Assembly: GCA_910577275.1 (NCBI GenBank)
Contig: CAJTMW010000002.1
Coordinates: 1 to 64,000 of the forward strand
DNA from: an uncultured Lachnospiraceae bacterium
GTDB taxonomy: Bacteria; Bacillota; Clostridia; Lachnospirales; Lachnospiraceae
DNA length: 64,000 nt
Direction: 5' to 3'
Of this stretch, positions 60,822 to 64,000 are shown in pieces. Each line of letters begins with the position of its first letter. Position 1 is the first letter of the stretch. Below the pieces are notes generated by a model, which was given only the letters and a program-made list of their open reading frames with translations, was not told where the DNA came from and did no database searches. A program made the position numbers and the translations under genes.

Positions 60822-61697
60822 ATGATTGACGGACATACAAGGGTCTGCGGCGTAATCGGCAATCCGGTGGAGCACACCATGTCGCCTGCCATACATAACG
60901 CGCTTGCGGAGAAGCTTTCCCATAATCTTGTCTATGTGCCCTTCCACGTGGAGACGGGGGAGGTGGCGGCGGCGGTAAAGGGCGCCTACGCCTTAAATGT
61001 GCTGGGAATGAATGTCACCGTACCTCACAAAAAAGAGGTGATGGAAGGGATTGTGGAAATCGACGCGCTGGCAGAGAAAATCGGCGCAGTCAACACTCTG
61101 GTTCGGACAAAAGGCGGATTTAAGGGCTATAATACGGACATGCCCGGCCTCTACCGGGCCATGTGCAGCGAAAATATCCGCATGGAGGGGGAGGATGTTA
61201 TTCTCCTGGGCGCAGGCGGAGCGGCCAGAGCGGTAGCCTTTTTGTGTGCGGAGAAGAACGTTGCAAAGGTATATATGCTGAACCGTTCTGTGGAAAAGGT
61301 GCGGATGATTGCGCAGGAAGTGCGGGAAAAAACAGGGAAGGAATGCATCTGTCCAATGGCGCTTTCCGATTACCCTGATTTGCCGGATAAAAAATACCTT
61401 GCCATACAGGCCACAAGCGTGGGGCTTTTTCCCGATGAAGACAGGGCGGTCATCGAGGACGAGGCTTTTTATAAAAAGATACATACGGGCTTTGATTTGA
61501 TTTACAGGCCCTCCAATACAAAATTCATGAAGCTGGTGAGAGCCCGGGGCGGTAAGGCGTACCACGGCCTTAAAATGCTCCTGTATCAGGGAATTATTGC
61601 TTACGAGCTCTGGAATAAAGTGAGCGTCCCGGAGGATTTGGCCGGGGAGGTATATGAAATACTGAAAGAAAAAATGGGAATAAAGGATGAAGGATAA
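60822..61697 (+). CDS. aroE: Shikimate dehydrogenase
   Basis: NADP-dependent reductase of the aromatic amino acid pathway, 291 residues. Substrate side VIGNPVEHTMSPAIHN, catalytic lysine in NVTVPHKKEVM, and NADP fold LLGAGGAARAVAF with NRSVEK. ATG at 60822 follows GAGGAAAAAGCA. Overlaps aroK by 11 nt. Confidence 0.95.
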   Translation: MIDGHTRVCGVIGNPVEHTMSPAIHNALAEKLSHNLVYVPFHVETGEVAAAVKGAYALNVLGMNVTVPHKKEVMEGIVEIDALAEKIGAVNTLVRTKGGFKGYNTDMPGLYRAMCSENIRMEGEDVILLGAGGAARAVAFLCAEKNVAKVYMLNRSVEKVRMIAQEVREKTGKECICPMALSDYPDLPDKKYLAIQATSVGLFPDEDRAVIEDEAFYKKIHTGFDLIYRPSNTKFMKLVRARGGKAYHGLKMLLYQGIIAYELWNKVSVPEDLAGEVYEILKEKMGIKDEG

Positions 61698-62220
61698 CAT
61701 TATTTTAATTGGATTTATGGGCAGCGGCAAGACCAGCGTGGGGATTCGTTTATCCTACCGGATGAAGCGGACAATGATTGACACCGATAAATGGATAGAG
61801 CAGAGACAGAAAATGTCGGTATCCGGGATTTTTGCCGCATACGGCGAGAACGCTTTTCGGGAAATGGAGACAGACTGCCTGAAAGCTCTGATTGAAACCG
61901 CCGATAAGCAGATTATATCCGTTGGAGGCGGGCTTCCTGTAAGAGAAGAAAATCACGGGCTTTTAAAGCAGCTTGGCAGGGTATTCTATTTAAAGGTCTC
62001 GCCGGAGGTAGTTTACGAGAGGCTAAAGGACGATAAGACCCGCCCTTTATTGCAGGTGGAAAATCCCCTTGACCAAATCCGCGGGCTTATGTCGGCGCGC
62101 TCACCCATATACGAGGCATGTGCCGACGTGATTTTAGACGTGTCGGATATGAGCTTTGATGAAATATTGGAAAATATTGAAGAGAAAGGCGGTTATTGCT
62201 ATGAAAATACTGGTAATTAA
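61687..62220 (+). CDS. aroK: Shikimate kinase
   Basis: ATP-dependent kinase, 177 residues. Walker A GFMGSGKTS (9-17), DTD motif, SVGGGLPV. Encoded inside the tail of aroE and overlapping aroQ by 20 nt, so aroE-aroK-aroQ form one coupled operon. Confidence 0.93.
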   Translation: MKDNIILIGFMGSGKTSVGIRLSYRMKRTMIDTDKWIEQRQKMSVSGIFAAYGENAFREMETDCLKALIETADKQIISVGGGLPVREENHGLLKQLGRVFYLKVSPEVVYERLKDDKTRPLLQVENPLDQIRGLMSARSPIYEACADVILDVSDMSFDEILENIEEKGGYCYENTGN

Positions 62221-62647
62221 CGGCCCGAACCTCAACTTCCTGGGAATCCGGGACAGGGAGGTGTACGGCGCAGAGGATTATGACTATCTTCTTAATTTAA
62301 TAGGTAAGAAGGGGGAAGCCCTGGGCATTTCGGTGGAGGTTTTTCAGAGCAACCACGAGGGTGCGATTATAGACAGAATCCAGGACGCTTATTCTGACGG
62401 GACGGACGGGATAGTCATCAACCCCGGCGCTTATACCCATTACAGCTATGCCATAAGGGACGCACTTGCCGACTGCCCCTTACCTAAAGTGGAAGTCCAC
62501 ATTTCGGACATCAGCCAGAGGGAGGATTTCCGAAAGGTGTCGGTGACGGCGCCAGTGTGCGATAAGCAGATTTACGGGCACGGACTTGACGGCTATCTGG
62601 AAGGGATTGACTGCGCTCTGGAGCTGAAAAAGCTGAAAAAATGCTGA
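62201..62647 (+). CDS. aroQ: Type II 3-dehydroquinate dehydratase
   Basis: Dodecameric dehydratase, 148 residues. INGPNLNFLGIRDREVYG, QSNHEGAIID, INPGAYTHYSYAIRDAL and VHISDISQRE are all conserved. ATG at 62201 after AGAAAGGCGG inside the aroK end. Confidence 0.95.
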   Translation: MKILVINGPNLNFLGIRDREVYGAEDYDYLLNLIGKKGEALGISVEVFQSNHEGAIIDRIQDAYSDGTDGIVINPGAYTHYSYAIRDALADCPLPKVEVHISDISQREDFRKVSVTAPVCDKQIYGHGLDGYLEGIDCALELKKLKKC

Positions 62648-62673
62648 TTTCCGTTAATTTCCAAAGAAAGTGG

Positions 62674-62702
62674 TTGAAATATATCGTTTTTTATTATAAA
62701 CT
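62674..62702 (+). promoter_or_regulatory. Promoter of efp
   Basis: TTGAAA (62674-62679), 17-nt spacer, TAAACT (62697-62702); a TATAAA two nt upstream is an alternative -10. Confidence 0.5.
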
Positions 62703-62742
62703 AGTAAAGAATTATAACGTGAAAATTTAGGAGGAATATTTT

Positions 62743-63300
62743 ATGATATCTGCAGGTGATTTCAGAAATGGCGTAACCATTGAAGTGGATAACAATGTTT
62801 ACCAGATTATTGAGTTTCAGCACGTGAAACCCGGTAAAGGCGCAGCATTTGTCAGAACCAAACTGAAAAACATCAAGAGTGGCGGCGTAGTGGAGAAAAC
62901 TTTCAGACCTACTGAAAAGTGTCCGCAGGCACGTATTGACAGAAAAGATATGCAGTACTTATATGCAGACGGAGAACTGTATAACTTTATGGATGTTGAA
63001 ACATATGACCAGGTTGCACTGAACAGTGAAACTGTAGGCAGTGCGCTTAAGTTTGTCAAAGAAAACGAAATGGTAAAAATGCTCTCACACAACGGCAACG
63101 TATTTTCCGTAGAACCTCCTTTATTTGTAGAGCTGGAGATAATCGAAACCGAACCCGGATTTAAAGGCGACACCGCAACCGGCGCCACAAAGCCGGCAAC
63201 AGTGGAGACGGGCGCAACCGTAAATGTGCCTCTGTTCGTTGAGACCCATGATGTGATTAAGATTGATACCAGAACCGGCGAATATTTGTCAAGAGTATAA
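62743..63300 (+). CDS. efp: Translation elongation factor P
   Basis: Relieves ribosome stalling at proline runs, 185 residues, three OB-like domains. The loop KPGKGAAF carries K32, the usual site of modification. C-terminus GDTATGATKPATVETGA is typical. Start after TAGGAGGAATATTTT. Followed by a strong terminator. Confidence 0.97.
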   Translation: MISAGDFRNGVTIEVDNNVYQIIEFQHVKPGKGAAFVRTKLKNIKSGGVVEKTFRPTEKCPQARIDRKDMQYLYADGELYNFMDVETYDQVALNSETVGSALKFVKENEMVKMLSHNGNVFSVEPPLFVELEIIETEPGFKGDTATGATKPATVETGATVNVPLFVETHDVIKIDTRTGEYLSRV

Positions 63301-63332
63301 AATAAAAACATCCCGTCAATAAAAAAGACCTG

Positions 63333-63366
63333 AAAGACAATGAATACAGCATTCATTGTCTTTTTC
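63333..63366 (+). terminator. Terminator after efp
   Basis: Perfect 13-bp stem AAAGACAATGAAT (63333-63345)/ATTCATTGTCTTT (63351-63363), 5-nt loop, T-run. Confidence 0.88.
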
Positions 63367-63413
63367 AATTTCTGAGAACATATTACACATCAAAAGAAAG
63401 AATGAGGAATTCT

Positions 63414-64000
63414 ATGAACCACATGTCAGTTAAATTCACGTCTTACACACAGGCTGTTTTAGAAAATCTAAGAGAAAAACTGGGGGATGATTACACCGTA
63501 TTTTCCAAAAGCATCCGCAAAAACAACGGCATTATCTGTACCGGAATTATTGCGAAAAAGGCGGGGCAGAATGTAAGCCCGGTGATATATATCGATAATT
63601 TATTCAGGGAAAATATCACGGAGCCTGAGATAAAAGAAATTTCAAACGCTTTATATGACGACTTTATAAGGGCGGAAAAAGAAAAGCTGATAGATTTAAG
63701 TGATTTTTCCGCCTTTGAAAGAGCAGGAGAAAGGCTGGCGTTTAAACTGATTTCCGCGGAAAAAAACAGCGAGCTTTTGCAGAAGGTTCCGCATAAAAGA
63801 TTTTATAACCTTGCCATGGTATTTTATTACACTGTGCCCGAGAAGGTGTTGGGGGTGAGTGCAACGATTCTGATTAAAAACAGCCATATGCGTCAGTGGG
63901 GAATCCGCATAAAAGAGCTGTACGAGACCGCTTTTGCCAACACGCCGGCCCTGTTTCCGGGAGTAGTTGACAGCATGGAAACAATTATGAGGGGTATGCT
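63414..64000 (+). CDS. DUF5688-family protein, cut by the window end
   Basis: Frame open to the last base (195 codons seen). N-terminal MNHMSVKFTSYTQAVLENLR, then NGIICTGIIAKKAG, VSPVIYIDNLF and KRFYNLAMVFYYTVPEK, the pattern of DUF5688 proteins of gut Clostridia. Function unknown. ATG after GAGGAATTCT. No signal peptide. Confidence 0.75.
   Translation, partial: MNHMSVKFTSYTQAVLENLREKLGDDYTVFSKSIRKNNGIICTGIIAKKAGQNVSPVIYIDNLFRENITEPEIKEISNALYDDFIRAEKEKLIDLSDFSAFERAGERLAFKLISAEKNSELLQKVPHKRFYNLAMVFYYTVPEKVLGVSATILIKNSHMRQWGIRIKELYETAFANTPALFPGVVDSMETIMRGM

Noticed and set aside
1..64000. CRISPR array, tRNA or rRNA genes
   Set aside because: No regularly spaced repeats, no T-loop/anticodon pattern and no rRNA signature were seen by eye.

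Overview
The window is a chromosomal segment of an endospore-forming, Gram-positive, anaerobic Clostridia, most likely a member of the Lachnospiraceae. Support comes from the SCIFF peptide with its maturase, the spoIIGA-sigE-(ymxH)-sigG sporulation block, a DAP-type MurE, a split dcw cluster and many genes with strong AGGAGG-type ribosome binding sites. No rRNA, tRNA or CRISPR array was recognised. The species cannot be named from the sequence alone.

Layout. 1-2.2 kb: an AT-rich agr-type quorum-sensing locus (histidine kinase on +, agrB and a short agrD on -, plus a divergent XRE regulator). 2.3-8.4 kb: a small membrane protein, a CNNM/CorC-type transporter, the SCIFF peptide, its radical-SAM maturase, and a fused SecDF. 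8.4-23.8 kb: a housekeeping run of recJ, murE, priA, def, fmt, a YugP-type zinc peptidase, rsmB, rlmN, prpC, prkC and rsgA. 23.8-24.9 kb: a transposase-nuclease remnant and a RelE/HigB-XRE toxin-antitoxin pair lying between two diverged direct repeats. 25.1-27.2 kb: ychF and lgt. 27.4-40.7 kb: the division and cell-wall (dcw) cluster mraZ, rsmH, ftsL, two class B PBPs, mraY, murD, ftsW, murA, ftsQ, ftsZ. 40.9-45 kb: a zinc-ribbon/LRR membrane protein, a small membrane protein and an M18 aminopeptidase. 45-49.7 kb: a BceRS-BceAB-type peptide-sensing and detoxification module. 49.9-52.4 kb: a GH3 glycosidase with swapped domain order. 52.5-56.7 kb: an accessory region with an XRE regulator, a decayed peptidase E gene, an unknown gene, non-coding debris, and an ATPase plus TOPRIM-like gene pair. 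56.8-64 kb: spoIIGA, sigE, ymxH, sigG, nrdR, yqeG, aroE, aroK, aroQ, efp and a DUF5688-like gene cut by the window edge.

How the genes work together. MurE, MraY, MurD, MurA, FtsW and the PBPs make and polymerise peptidoglycan precursors. FtsZ, FtsL and FtsQ build the septum. PrkC/PrpC is the PASTA kinase/phosphatase pair that monitors the wall. SpoIIGA activates pro-SigE in the mother cell, and SigG acts later in the forespore.

The most unusual structure is a family of three non-coding palindromic elements: two inverted copies between recJ and murE, and one between mraZ and rsmH. They share short conserved blocks, but their outer and inner stems have different sequences in each copy while staying complementary. 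This is the covariation expected of a structured RNA or a hairpin-dependent mobile DNA. The ATPase/TOPRIM pair is a candidate defence system, and the agr locus appears to encode a serine-based autoinducer.
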